A program made the position numbers and the translations under genes. The notes under the pieces were generated by a model. The model ran no database searches. It worked only from the letters and a program-made list of their open reading frames with translations, and was not told where the DNA came from. This document shows, piece by piece, positions 26,268-35,444 of a stretch of 64,000 nt of DNA. Origin of the DNA: Chitinophaga vietnamensis (GTDB lineage Bacteria; Bacteroidota; Bacteroidia; Chitinophagales; Chitinophagaceae); assembly GCF_902167635.1 (NCBI RefSeq), contig NZ_CABHMS010000011.1:153252-217251 (forward strand), in the 5' to 3' direction. The first letter of the stretch is position 1. Every line of letters starts with the position of its first letter.

Positions 26268-29200
26268 TTACAATAAAACTAATTTTCCGCCCATCATCTT
26301 TTTCTTGCCGTTACTGTTGATAGTTAGCCGGTAAAAATAGATGCCTGGTGATAATTTTGCTCCCGACTCACCAGTTCCATCCCAGGGCATTCCATCAAAA
26401 CGGCTGCTGTCCGATATTATTGTGTTACGTATTGTTTTCATCAGCTGCCCGTTCACCGCAAAGATCTCCAGGCTTAGCTGCAATGCCTGTCCCTGCTGAT
26501 TATGCACAAACGTAAACCGCGTAACATCATGAAAAGGATTAGGATAATTCCCCAATGCAGATACCATTATGGCTCCCGACCTTACTACTTCAAATTCGAT
26601 TTCGGTTGTTGCTATGTTATTACACGCGTCCCATGCACTGATCCTCAGGCGATGTTTCCCCTCCGCGATATCTGACATAGGAAATGCTACAGTTCCTTTA
26701 CTATAGCTATCCAAAGATGCTTCAAAATAATCATTTAACACAAAATATTCTGAATTATCCAGTACTGCCACCAGGTTATGCGCCGCCACATTACCGCTGA
26801 TATTAATACCGGAACTGTCTGTAAGGTCTACCAATAATAAAGGGGAGACATTGACCACGTCTCCGTTCCGGAACAGGCGATTGTTAAGCCAGGCCTGTAT
26901 CTGCGGGCCCGCCGTATCTTTCGCTGCCGCTCCGGCCGCAGTGGTGAAGCCTTTATAATAGCCATTGCCATCGATATCATTGTTACTGGTATAATAACTG
27001 ATCTTGCCTGTACCGCTTGCGCTGGCGTCGGCAGGGATGGTAACAACAGCTGAAAAACGGCCACCAGACACGGTATGCGTTCCCCTGAACAATACGTGGT
27101 CCTGTACCCGGAACGCTGCCACCTGGCTGCCGGCGCTATTGCCCCGTGTCGTCATCTCGGCAGGGCTGTCATATATCGTCGTATATAGTACGCCGTTATA
27201 CCCGCTGATCATCTGCCCCTGCATATCTTCCACATGGCCGCTGATCACCGCTCTGCGCAAGGCTTTCAGGGTATCGGCATTTCCGTTCACCGCTTTGCCG
27301 TTAATCGAATCTGTTACTACCCGGTAACGTGGAAAGGCCAGTTTAAGCGCCGGGTCTCCCAGTAACTGAAATTTACGGTTATTAATAATATCATTAAAGT
27401 TATTATGCGTTTGATTTTTAGCTTGCTGCAAAGCCGCGCCCAGACTGGGCATCAGCCCATCGGCGCCAGGCGTTGTCACGGCTCGCAGATAATTTTGGTG
27501 CATCAGGCGGTTGGAAGAGGCATACACCGCCCGGGTTGTGGTCATCAATGCAATCGCGCCACTCCGCTGTTGCAGCAACACCTTATGCCCCAGCGATACT
27601 ACCGCCGGGTTATCGAAGGGCGCAAAATCGCAGGAAGCCGTTACCAGCAAGGGCAGGCGGTCTTCATTGTGCCAGTCCGCAATGGTATTGGCATCTACCA
27701 CGCTGGCTTCAGCCAGGCGCGAACTGTTGCCATGACCGCTGTAATTGAAGATGAGCACGCCCCTGTTAATGGCCGCCGCGATAGCTTTATTCACATCAGG
27801 ATAGGCGCCATTCACTTTGGGCCAGGCATCGAGGTAAAGCTTGCCTGTATTGAGTACCGGCGCTTCGATGGCAATACTGTCGCTCACTGATTCGGCATCA
27901 CTGAAATGCAGGTTATTATCGCCTTCATCGGCTACAAAGGCAATGCGGTTGCGCCAATCGCCGAAATGTTGCGGCGCATCGTGATAGTGAATGATCTTGT
28001 CTACCGCCAGCGCAGCTTCAGCGGCGTTACGCGCCGGCAGGCGGCCGATGCCCAGCGCCACTGGGTTTCGTATATCCGTTCTAGTTATATCGTCATTGTC
28101 TCCCAACATACCAAAGTAATCGTCTGTTACATAGGAGCTGAGCGGATTGAGGGCATTATCACTTTGCCAGGAAGGCACCTCATTGGTATTGTTCTTAACG
28201 CGGTAGCGGTAGTCGTAAGACGCGGCGCCAAACAACAGCAGGTAACGGGGCGCCGGGCCGCGATCATGCAACATTTTGAGAAAGTCGCGCAAGGCAGTAG
28301 GATCAGGCGATCCCGAAGCAAATTCATTGTATACCTGGTCCGTGCTCACGACCAATACCTCCAGTTGATCGTGCTGGCGATGCCAGGCCGCGAGGCGCTG
28401 CGCTTCCGCCAGCAGTGTGCCGGTGGTGATGATCACCAGGCCAGCGGCAGCCGCAGCATGGATATCCTGGTTAGGCACGGCGCCTGCGGGATACGCCGCC
28501 AGAGCCTTGCCCGGATCAAATGCAACGTATTCGTGGAGGCGTTCGTTCTTCATCGTGAACACCAGCGAATCGCCCTGTTGTACGGCGGGTACCAACAACG
28601 GTTGTTGCGGATCAGTGACATCCCATATCTGCGTATAGGCATTGGTGTTATATACGGCACAGCGGGCAGCGAGGCCGCTGCCGGCATATTGGGCGGAACG
28701 GAAAGGCAGGAAACCGGTTGCTGGCAGCACGGGAGCGCAAGCGGCCTGTATCTCGAGGTAGTCCAACCATCCGCGGGCATTGTTATCTCCCGGCAGGAAG
28801 TCTACGGTTACCTGCAAGGCAGGATCGGAGGTATACACGCCGCCAGTGCCGGTAGCGGCGGTACCAAAGGCTTCAAATACGTTGCCGCTAACGGGCAACA
28901 GGTACACGGTGGCAGCAGCTTGTTTGTTAATGCTCACATTGAAATTGCTGCCGTTGATGCCGCGGGCGGCCGCACGGATATTCACCGTCACCGGGCCGCG
29001 CGCCGGTGATGGCAGCTGGAAATTATAGCTGTGGCGGATGCCGGCGGCAGGGTCCAGGCTGAACTCCTGCCCAAACCATTGTTTACCACTGCGCAGGAAA
29101 TTGAGGCTGTCCCTTTCATAAAACTCGTGATAGTCGATAGTATAAACATTAGCTTGCGCAGGAGATGCAGGACTGTCGGGCTTTATACGGGCGCCGGGCG

Positions 29201-29660
29201 CTTCAAGATTGAGAAAGTACCAGGCCGTATCGCTGTAGATATTGTACTGATGGCTATAGGACTGTGTACCTGAATCGTACTGCCAGCGATGCGGGCCAGG
29301 GGCATAGAACAGCATATAGTCGTTACCGTTAAGCTGCCCGTCGCCGCCATCGGCGGCGTAGAGGGCTACCGCTTGCAGGTCATCGGGGCGCGGCTGAGCA
29401 TTCGGCTCCGGCAGCATTTGCCCGCCATTGCCATATAAGCGGATGTGCTGAGAAGAGATAGCGCTGGTGTTGATGCCCAGCTGTGCGAGCAGGGGCAGGT
29501 CGATGCGGTAAATGCCCGGCCCGGTCACGGCCAGCTTGTACCAGTTACCGGCGGCCAGCACGGAATGCGCCTGGTAACTGCGGGACTGCTGGCCATGCGC
29601 TTCCCTGGCCCCTGTGAAGGACATCAGTACAATGGTGATAAAAATACAGATGACTTTCAT
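26268..29660 (-). CDS. porU: Type IX secretion system sortase PorU
   Basis: Gingipain-like (C25) cysteine endopeptidase on the cell surface that removes the C-terminal signal of type IX cargo and attaches cargo to A-LPS. 1130 aa with signal peptide (ICIFITIVLMSFTGAREAHG). Catalytic His lies in FNYSGHGN near residue 643 and catalytic Cys in TASCDFAP near residue 677, both intact. The C-terminal part has the beta-sandwich GNYPNPFHDVTRFTF...LSPGIYFYRLTI, usual for PorU and for type IX cargo. Paired with porV downstream and divergent from gldJ. Confidence 0.95.
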   Translation of the reverse strand: MKVICIFITIVLMSFTGAREAHGQQSRSYQAHSVLAAGNWYKLAVTGPGIYRIDLPLLAQLGINTSAISSQHIRLYGNGGQMLPEPNAQPRPDDLQAVALYAADGGDGQLNGNDYMLFYAPGPHRWQYDSGTQSYSHQYNIYSDTAWYFLNLEAPGARIKPDSPASPAQANVYTIDYHEFYERDSLNFLRSGKQWFGQEFSLDPAAGIRHSYNFQLPSPARGPVTVNIRAAARGINGSNFNVSINKQAAATVYLLPVSGNVFEAFGTAATGTGGVYTSDPALQVTVDFLPGDNNARGWLDYLEIQAACAPVLPATGFLPFRSAQYAGSGLAARCAVYNTNAYTQIWDVTDPQQPLLVPAVQQGDSLVFTMKNERLHEYVAFDPGKALAAYPAGAVPNQDIHAAAAAGLVIITTGTLLAEAQRLAAWHRQHDQLEVLVVSTDQVYNEFASGSPDPTALRDFLKMLHDRGPAPRYLLLFGAASYDYRYRVKNNTNEVPSWQSDNALNPLSSYVTDDYFGMLGDNDDITRTDIRNPVALGIGRLPARNAAEAALAVDKIIHYHDAPQHFGDWRNRIAFVADEGDNNLHFSDAESVSDSIAIEAPVLNTGKLYLDAWPKVNGAYPDVNKAIAAAINRGVLIFNYSGHGNSSRLAEASVVDANTIADWHNEDRLPLLVTASCDFAPFDNPAVVSLGHKVLLQQRSGAIALMTTTRAVYASSNRLMHQNYLRAVTTPGADGLMPSLGAALQQAKNQTHNNFNDIINNRKFQLLGDPALKLAFPRYRVVTDSINGKAVNGNADTLKALRRAVISGHVEDMQGQMISGYNGVLYTTIYDSPAEMTTRGNSAGSQVAAFRVQDHVLFRGTHTVSGGRFSAVVTIPADASASGTGKISYYTSNNDIDGNGYYKGFTTAAGAAAKDTAGPQIQAWLNNRLFRNGDVVNVSPLLLVDLTDSSGINISGNVAAHNLVAVLDNSEYFVLNDYFEASLDSYSKGTVAFPMSDIAEGKHRLRISAWDACNNIATTEIEFEVVRSGAIMVSALGNYPNPFHDVTRFTFVHNQQGQALQLSLEIFAVNGQLMKTIRNTIISDSSRFDGMPWDGTGESGAKLSPGIYFYRLTINSNGKKKMMGGKLVLL

Positions 29661-29805
29661 TATCTTGTCCGTCGGTAAAGGATCGTCTCTACAAAGTAGA
29701 TAAAATAGAAGATAAAAAAATTAAATATATCTTTTTTCTTCTTACAAATCATAGATTTAACAGATATCGGGGGGCTTGTATGAGGGTTTCTTACAAATTA
29801 AATTA

Positions 29806-29836
29806 TTTCGCTATAAAATAAAAAAGATTACATTTG
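29806..29836 (+). promoter_or_regulatory. Promoter of gldJ
   Basis: A perfect -7 element TACATTTG (29829-29836) is preceded at 18 bases by TTTCG (29806-29810), a weak -33. The start codon is 37 bases downstream. The gap between divergent porU and gldJ is 213 bases and AT-rich. Confidence 0.6.
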
Positions 29837-29873
29837 CGTTTACTGTAAATATAATCGACTAAAGCTGTATCGC

Positions 29874-31424
29874 ATGCGTAGATTAACCTCTTTATCATTG
29901 CTCGTAGGTACCAGCGTAATGCTATCCATGACTGCCTGTCATAAAGACGGCGGGGGACTTTTCGGCAAAAAGAAAGATAAATCTTCTGCTACCGGCTGGA
30001 CGTATAACGACCCTAAGATGGGCGGGTTCAGCGTAGCCAAGAATAAGGACCAGCAAACGGGTCCGGGCCTTGTGTTTGTACAGGGTGGTACTTTTGCCAT
30101 GGGCGCCACGGAGCAGGACGTAATGGGCGACTGGAACAACATTCCACGTCGTATTACAGTTTCCTCTTTTTACATTGATGAATCAGAAGTAGCCAACGTG
30201 CACTACCGCGAGTACCTGTACTGGCTGGCCCGCGTATACAACGAGTCTTTCCCGGATGTATACCGCAAGGCTTTGCCCGATACGCTGGTATGGCGTAGTG
30301 AACTGGCCTACAACGAGCCGCTGGTAGAATATTATTTCCGTCACCCGGCATACAACGACTATCCGGTAGTAGGCGTAACCTGGAAACAGGCCGTTGACTA
30401 TTGTAAATGGCGCTCCAACCGTGTGAACGAAAAGCTGCTGATGGACAAAGGCCTGCTCTCCAAAGCAGACGTAACTAATCAGTCGGACGATAATACTTTC
30501 GATACCAAATCCTACATGGCCGGCCTGTACGAAGGTACGCCGGGCAAGATGTCGAAAGGCACCAAAAGCGAATTTAAAAATCCTGATGGCACGCCGCGCA
30601 ATGCGCAATTTGAAGATGGTATCATGTTGCCCAACTACCGCCTCCCTACAGAAGCTGAATGGGAATATGCGGCGCTTGGCTACATAGGCCAGAACCCTGG
30701 CCCTTCCAAGAAAGAAGGCAAACACGGGGAAGAGCTCATCATGAACAAACAGGTATATTCCTGGGGCACCAACACCAGCGGCCTGCGTGATATCCGCCGT
30801 GGTAACTGGCAAGGTCAGTTCCTCGCGAACTTCAAACGCGGCTCCGGTGATAACATGGGCGTGGCCGGCGGCTTGAACGACCGTGCTTCTATCCCTGGTC
30901 CGGTACGCTCCTTCTTCCCGAACACCTTCGGTATCTATAACATGTCCGGTAACGTAGCTGAATGGGTACTGGACGTTTACAGACCACTCACCCCCATCGA
31001 TGGCGACGACTTCAACTACTTCCGTGGTAACAAGTTCCAGACGGTATATCAGAACGAAAACAAAGAGTTCGAAAAAGATAGCCTCGGTCACCTGAAAATG
31101 CGCGATGTAACAGATGAAGAAAGCGCCAACCGCCTCAACTACCAGAAAGGTGATGTGATCAACTACCTCGATGGCGACTCCCTCTCCCAGGTGGAATACG
31201 GTTATGGCGTAACTACCCTCATCAACGATAAATCACACGTAGTGAAAGGTGGTAGCTGGAACGACCGCGCCTACTGGCTCTCACCAGGCACCCGTCGTTT
31301 CATGCAGGAAGATATGGCCACCAATACCGTAGGTTTCCGTTGCGCAATGGACCGCGTAGGTAGCCCTGAAGGTAACAAGTTCAAAACTGGTAACCTGTTC
31401 CGCAAGCAAAGACAAAAACGCTAA
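29874..31424 (+). CDS. gldJ: Gliding motility lipoprotein GldJ
   Basis: Lipoprotein with a formylglycine-generating-enzyme-like (SUMF1/FGE-sulfatase) fold, needed for gliding and type IX secretion in Flavobacterium, where it stabilises GldK. 516 aa, lipobox VMLSMTAC (Cys 22). Domain features: GGTFAMGATEQD, YDSEVAN-type ring (YIDESEVANVHYREYL), YPVVGVTWKQAVDYCKW, LPTEAEWEYAA, YNMSGNVAEWV and VVKGGSWNDRAYWL. GldK is homologous, but the divergent porU-porV next to it matches the known gldJ locus and not the gldKLMN operon. Confidence 0.9.
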   Translation: MRRLTSLSLLVGTSVMLSMTACHKDGGGLFGKKKDKSSATGWTYNDPKMGGFSVAKNKDQQTGPGLVFVQGGTFAMGATEQDVMGDWNNIPRRITVSSFYIDESEVANVHYREYLYWLARVYNESFPDVYRKALPDTLVWRSELAYNEPLVEYYFRHPAYNDYPVVGVTWKQAVDYCKWRSNRVNEKLLMDKGLLSKADVTNQSDDNTFDTKSYMAGLYEGTPGKMSKGTKSEFKNPDGTPRNAQFEDGIMLPNYRLPTEAEWEYAALGYIGQNPGPSKKEGKHGEELIMNKQVYSWGTNTSGLRDIRRGNWQGQFLANFKRGSGDNMGVAGGLNDRASIPGPVRSFFPNTFGIYNMSGNVAEWVLDVYRPLTPIDGDDFNYFRGNKFQTVYQNENKEFEKDSLGHLKMRDVTDEESANRLNYQKGDVINYLDGDSLSQVEYGYGVTTLINDKSHVVKGGSWNDRAYWLSPGTRRFMQEDMATNTVGFRCAMDRVGSPEGNKFKTGNLFRKQRQKR

Positions 31425-31441
31425 TAGCTTACTACTACATA

Positions 31442-31477
31442 AAATAAAAAAGGCTCCTCACGGAGCCTTTTTTATTT
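31442..31477. terminator. Bidirectional terminator between gldJ and bcp
   Basis: GGCTCC/GGAGCC core with TCAC loop, extended by AAATAAAAAA and TTTTTTATTT arms; works on both strands. It reaches into the last codon of the convergent bcp gene. Confidence 0.9.
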
Positions 31478-31933
31478 CCAGATCTCTAATATCTCTTCTG
31501 TGTGATTTTTGCTGTGTACTTTCCGGATGATGTGATCGATCACGCCATTGCCGTTGATCAGGAAAGTGGTTCGGTGCGTGCCATCATAAATGCGGCCCAT
31601 CATCTGTTTCTCTCCCCAAACCCCGTACTGGTCAATGATCTTATGGTCTTCATCTGCCAGTAAAGGAAAAGGCAGATCATATTTTGCAGCGAACTTTTTG
31701 TGGCTTTTCTCTGAGTCTTCACTCACGCCAATCACTACGTATCCTTTTGCCAGCAGCGCTTCGTAGTTATCGCGCAGGTTGCAGGCCTGTACGGTGCAGG
31801 TAGGCGTATCATCGTGCGGATAGAAATACAATACTACTTTCTTTCCTTTGAAATCCTTGAGGGATATGGTATTCCCGTGTTGATCCTTTCCTTTGAAAAT
31901 CGGCGCTTTGCTGCCTTCTTGTAATTCAGTCAT
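31472..31933 (-). CDS. bcp: Thioredoxin-dependent thiol peroxidase (Bcp/PrxQ)
   Basis: Peroxiredoxin of the Bcp/PrxQ group, reducing peroxides with electrons from thioredoxin. The peroxidatic Cys is C46 (DTPTCTVQACNLRD) and the resolving Cys is C51, the five-residue spacing typical of atypical 2-Cys PrxQ. 153 aa, no signal, cytosolic. It lies 6 bases after the M23 peptidase stop codon on the same strand, so co-transcription is likely. Confidence 0.94.
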   Translation of the reverse strand: MTELQEGSKAPIFKGKDQHGNTISLKDFKGKKVVLYFYPHDDTPTCTVQACNLRDNYEALLAKGYVVIGVSEDSEKSHKKFAAKYDLPFPLLADEDHKIIDQYGVWGEKQMMGRIYDGTHRTTFLINGNGVIDHIIRKVHSKNHTEEILEIWK

Positions 31934-31939
31934 GATTTT

Positions 31940-33637
31940 TTATCGTTTGAAAGATAAACGGTAAGTGCCTGTATTGCCGGCCAGGTCTGTCACTTTCATC
32001 ACCAGCACATGTGGGCCGGGTTGGCAATGTTCATCGAACGTATAGGTGAGCACGTTAGCCCTGCGGGAGAACATCAGCCATTTGCCATCCAGCTCTGCGC
32101 GGTAGCTTTTGATGCCGCTGGCATCGTTCATGGCGAAAGATAGTTTGGCCGCCCTGGCGAGATTGGCGCCAGGCTTCACTCCCAGCGGCGTCACTTTGGG
32201 CGCTACCGTATCTACTTCGAGGTGAAAATTACCAAAGTCGCGGAAAGTGCCCTTGTACCAACCATTTTCAAACACGGTACCTGAAGTATTATTACTGCCC
32301 AGCGCTTCGCGCACCATCACGATCTTGTCGCGCAGGTGCTCCGGCACAGGCTTCGACGGACGGATACGCAGATCGAAATAATCGTGGATAGGCACTAATG
32401 CCGTATGCAGTTTGTAGATATTGGAATATGCCTTCGGACTGGAGGTGGGTATCTCCTGGTAGTTGAAGCATATCTTGTCGTACAGCGCATTTTCATCGAG
32501 GTAAAACTCTACCTGGTTGTTCTCGAAGATATTGCGGGAATCCGGGTACATAGTGTTGGCGCAGGGCTTTTCCGGTTCATCCGGGCCGGCCTGCTGCAGG
32601 CCAAACTTCACGGTGGAAGTATTGCCATAGGCATCTTTCACCAGCAGTTTAATTTCGTGAACGGCGCCGTCGGCCAGATTGATGGTACCATCTCCTTTCA
32701 GATCATGGTAGATATCGAGCTTGTTGCCTAGCAACGGAAATACCAATTGCAGGTAAGGACCGTCGTTCTTCTTTATTTTGTAATCGATATGTGCGTTGAG
32801 GTAGCGGGTTTCTTCATACCCGATATTGTCCAGCTGGAAATCGATGTTAGGTACCTCGTTATCGAACATGGTCACTTCATATATGCCATAGATATGAGGG
32901 GCGCTGTTGATGCGATCCACGGCGGAAACGGCCACACCGGCTTTGGCAGCTCTCACCTTCAGCACAGGCTGTGCAGGCACATAGGTGCTGCCTACCTTTT
33001 TCACGGCTACCATCAAAGGTTGTTGTTCATAGATGCTGCGGCTACGATCATAGATAGCGATGCGGTAAACGTCGGGCGCCCTTTCATCTTCGATGTTGAA
33101 GCCAAAGAGCAGGGGGTTGAGTGGTTTCTCTGTTTGTGTGTTCCTGATCTCGAAGTGGAGGTGCGGACCAGCGGAGCCGCCGGTATTGCCGCTCCAGGCA
33201 ACAAAATCTCCCTTCTTCACCGGAAACATGCCTTGTGGTATCTCCAAGTCGGAAGCCCAGCTTTCGGCCTTGTATTGCTGCTGTTTCACGTATTGTTCCA
33301 ATGCCGGGAAGAAGCGGTTCAGGTGAGCATATACAGTCGTATAGCCGTTAGCGTGAGTGATGTAAAGCACGTTCCCGAAGCCCGTATGCGATACCCCGAT
33401 ACGGCTCACATAGCCATCGGCAGCGGCATGCACGGCCAGGTTCTCCTTCTGCTGCGTTTTGATATCCATGCCCGAATGGAAGTGGTTAGGGCGTAATTCA
33501 CCAAAGTTGCCGGCCAACTCAATGGGGATATTCAGCGGGTTTCTGAAATAGCCTTGCGGATAATTTTTTACCGGACCGTAAGACTGCGCGTGTAACAATT
33601 GCGGTAGTAAGCAAAATAAACCAATGACTCTTCTCAT
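31940..33637 (-). CDS. M23-family zinc metallopeptidase
   Basis: Exported peptidoglycan endopeptidase. From the chosen start (MRRVIGLFCLLPQLLHAQ, 565 aa) a signal peptide is followed by an N-terminal LytM/M23 domain with all zinc ligands: HFHSGMD (first His/Asp), GYTTVYAHL and GPHLHFEIRN. The long C-terminal part (about residues 190-560) is beta-rich and ends in an Ig-like domain (YRAELDGKWLMF...LVMKVTDLAGNTGTYRLSF). The intact active site contrasts with the two degenerate LytM proteins at 18-21 kb. Starting nine codons upstream would add residues before the signal without benefit. Confidence 0.9.
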   Translation of the reverse strand: MRRVIGLFCLLPQLLHAQSYGPVKNYPQGYFRNPLNIPIELAGNFGELRPNHFHSGMDIKTQQKENLAVHAAADGYVSRIGVSHTGFGNVLYITHANGYTTVYAHLNRFFPALEQYVKQQQYKAESWASDLEIPQGMFPVKKGDFVAWSGNTGGSAGPHLHFEIRNTQTEKPLNPLLFGFNIEDERAPDVYRIAIYDRSRSIYEQQPLMVAVKKVGSTYVPAQPVLKVRAAKAGVAVSAVDRINSAPHIYGIYEVTMFDNEVPNIDFQLDNIGYEETRYLNAHIDYKIKKNDGPYLQLVFPLLGNKLDIYHDLKGDGTINLADGAVHEIKLLVKDAYGNTSTVKFGLQQAGPDEPEKPCANTMYPDSRNIFENNQVEFYLDENALYDKICFNYQEIPTSSPKAYSNIYKLHTALVPIHDYFDLRIRPSKPVPEHLRDKIVMVREALGSNNTSGTVFENGWYKGTFRDFGNFHLEVDTVAPKVTPLGVKPGANLARAAKLSFAMNDASGIKSYRAELDGKWLMFSRRANVLTYTFDEHCQPGPHVLVMKVTDLAGNTGTYRLSFKR

Positions 33638-33695
33638 AAACGCAAATGTACAAATATTGCGCATACCCGCCGTACGGCAGGTATGCGCGGGATAG

Positions 33696-34505
33696 CTACA
33701 GCTGTTCCCTGATCTGTGATATCAGCGCTGTAAACTCTGGCTCACGGCGCACTTCCGGCTGCCAGGCCAATCCCATCTTGCAAAGGTCATACTCCTGTAT
33801 AATGGTGGCGCCTTCCCTGCCAGCCTCTTGTGCCATCACCCAAACGGTATCGGAGATGGCCGCCGCATTCACAATATCATGGCTCACCAGGATCAGCGTA
33901 TTTGTTTCCTGTAAGGTGGATACCTTCAGCAGCAGCTGAATTACTTTGTCGATCATCACCATATCCAGCCCGGAAAAAGGCTCGTCCAGCAAAATGAATT
34001 TGTTGCCGGTCAATACCTGCTGTAAAATGCTCACCCGCTGGCGCTGGCCACCACTGAGCTGTGCGGGGTATTTCTTCAGATGTGCTGTCAGCTCGAAAGT
34101 GGCAGCGTAATCCATAATGATCTCTCTCTTTTCACCTTCCGTCAATCTTGCACTCGCATTATCCAGTCCTATCTTCAGGTTATTATAGATCGTGCGATGC
34201 TGGAACAGGATATAATTCTGCGGCACAATGCCCACCTCTCCTGCTTTTACAGGGTGCTGGTCGGCATCGATCCTGATCACGCCTGCAGTAGGCGTCATCA
34301 GGCCGGATAATATTTTGAACAGCTGTGTTTTGCCGATACCGCTTCTGCCAATCAGCGAAACTACTTGTCCCTGCTGCATATCAGGGCGGTGAATATCGTA
34401 GACGGAGAAATTAATATCCCGCAGGATGGTTTTGCCGGCATATTGCAGGCTGATATTTTCAGCAGTTAGCAAGGCCGATGTTTTCGTATATGCTTTGGCG
34501 TTCAT
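33696..34505 (-). CDS. ABC transporter ATP-binding protein (TauB/SsuB-like)
   Basis: 269-aa ABC ATPase, last gene of an unusual five-gene minus-strand locus. Walker A (GRSGIGKT), Q-loop (VPQNYILF), signature (LSGGQRQR), Walker B (FILLDEPFSGLD) and H-loop (LVSHD) are all intact, so it should hydrolyse ATP. Class resemblance is to nitrate/sulfonate/taurine importers. The start codon overlaps the permease stop codon (ATGA), indicating translational coupling; the 13-residue upstream extension is rejected on that ground. The substrate cannot be read from the sequence. Confidence 0.88.
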   Translation of the reverse strand: MNAKAYTKTSALLTAENISLQYAGKTILRDINFSVYDIHRPDMQQGQVVSLIGRSGIGKTQLFKILSGLMTPTAGVIRIDADQHPVKAGEVGIVPQNYILFQHRTIYNNLKIGLDNASARLTEGEKREIIMDYAATFELTAHLKKYPAQLSGGQRQRVSILQQVLTGNKFILLDEPFSGLDMVMIDKVIQLLLKVSTLQETNTLILVSHDIVNAAAISDTVWVMAQEAGREGATIIQEYDLCKMGLAWQPEVRREPEFTALISQIREQL

Positions 34506-35281
34506 GAGTTGCGTGTTTGAAGTTTGGTGTAAGGGAATAACCATTCGCGGAATTTACCGAGGATGTAGTCGAAGAAGATGCCCAGTAGGAAGATGATCAC
34601 CAATGTGCTGAACACAGTATCCAGCTGCACGTATTTATTAGCCCTGATGAGCATCACGCCAAGGCCGCCTTCACTCATGCTGAGGCCTTCCACAGAGGTG
34701 ATCATCAGCCACGCAATGGCGAAGTTCTGGCGCATCACTTCAAATACCTGGTCGAGGCGGCCCACCACCACTACTTCCCACAGCGTTTTCCAACTGTTCA
34801 TGCGCAGGGTGGTGCACAGTTCGAACTCCTGCTTGTTGATGCCATCGATCACCGATAACAGCGAGGTTACAAAAAAGGGGACAATACCGAAGATGAGCAG
34901 GCTGATCTTGAGATCGTGCCCGTTTTTCGTCCATAGGGTAAACAGGAAAATCAGACCCGTTAATGTCAGATACCTGCACTTGATCACGAAGCGCGCTACC
35001 GGGCTGAATACCGGTATGATCGAAAGATAGCTGATCACCAGCGCGATGAAGATAGAGAGGAACATCCCTTTGATCGTGAGCACCACGCTACTGAAAAGGT
35101 TATCCACAAATGCAGGATCCTGTATCATATGCCCGAGCGATTGCAGTACTTTCAGTGGCGTAGGTATCAGCCCACCACCGCTGATCTGCCAGCAAACCAG
35201 CGCCAGCACTATTTCCAGCACAATGAGTGTTGTCATGGAGCGGCGACTGAGTACCCGCAAAGGCTCAAAGATGTGTTTCAT
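34502..35281 (-). CDS. ABC transporter permease (TauC/SsuC-like) with altered EAA loop
   Basis: 259-aa inner-membrane permease with about six helices (TLIVLEIVLALVCWQI, MFLSIFIALVISYLSIIPVF, LTLTGLIFLFTLW, LLIFGIVPFFVTSLLSV, FAIAWLMITSVEGL, VFSTLVIIFLLGIFFDYIL). The cytoplasmic coupling region lies at ELCTTLRMNSWKTLWEVVV, where the classical EAA-x3-G motif is degraded (the Gly is missing and the following LP is absent). The ending GGLGVMLIRANKYVQLD matches TauC-type proteins. It is coupled to the ATPase downstream, and separated from the solute-binding gene upstream by 163 bases holding a palindrome. Confidence 0.85.
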   Translation of the reverse strand: MKHIFEPLRVLSRRSMTTLIVLEIVLALVCWQISGGGLIPTPLKVLQSLGHMIQDPAFVDNLFSSVVLTIKGMFLSIFIALVISYLSIIPVFSPVARFVIKCRYLTLTGLIFLFTLWTKNGHDLKISLLIFGIVPFFVTSLLSVIDGINKQEFELCTTLRMNSWKTLWEVVVVGRLDQVFEVMRQNFAIAWLMITSVEGLSMSEGGLGVMLIRANKYVQLDTVFSTLVIIFLLGIFFDYILGKFREWLFPYTKLQTRNS

Positions 35282-35322
35282 TTTAGAAGGGATTTTTTAT
35301 TCAAGTATGCTTTGGTGAGATA

Positions 35323-35441
35323 ATTTGAGGATGTGAGAATTTTTGGATTTTCGGATTTGGTTCTATCAAGTCGTTCCTGAAGCTTCAGGAGCGACTTGAT
35401 AGAACCAAATTTCAACATCCGAAAATCAAAAAATCCTCAAA
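35323..35441. repeat. Large palindromic repeat, family copy 3, inside the ABC/OmpA locus
   Basis: The inner 56 bases (35354-35409) form a palindrome with one mismatch centred on GAAG/CTTC. Outer arms ATTTGAGGAT...ATCCTCAAAT and GATTTTCGGAT...ATCCGAAAATC extend it with small gaps. The left flank GGATGTGAGAATTTTTGG resembles the flanks of copies 1 and 2. It lies between the SBP-OmpA gene and the permease gene of the same strand. Confidence 0.85.
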
Positions 35442-35444
35442 TAT

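Noticed and set aside
27906-29009. 367-codon open frame opposite porU
   Set aside because: Antisense to a clear porU; residues are random-like and no family is recognised.
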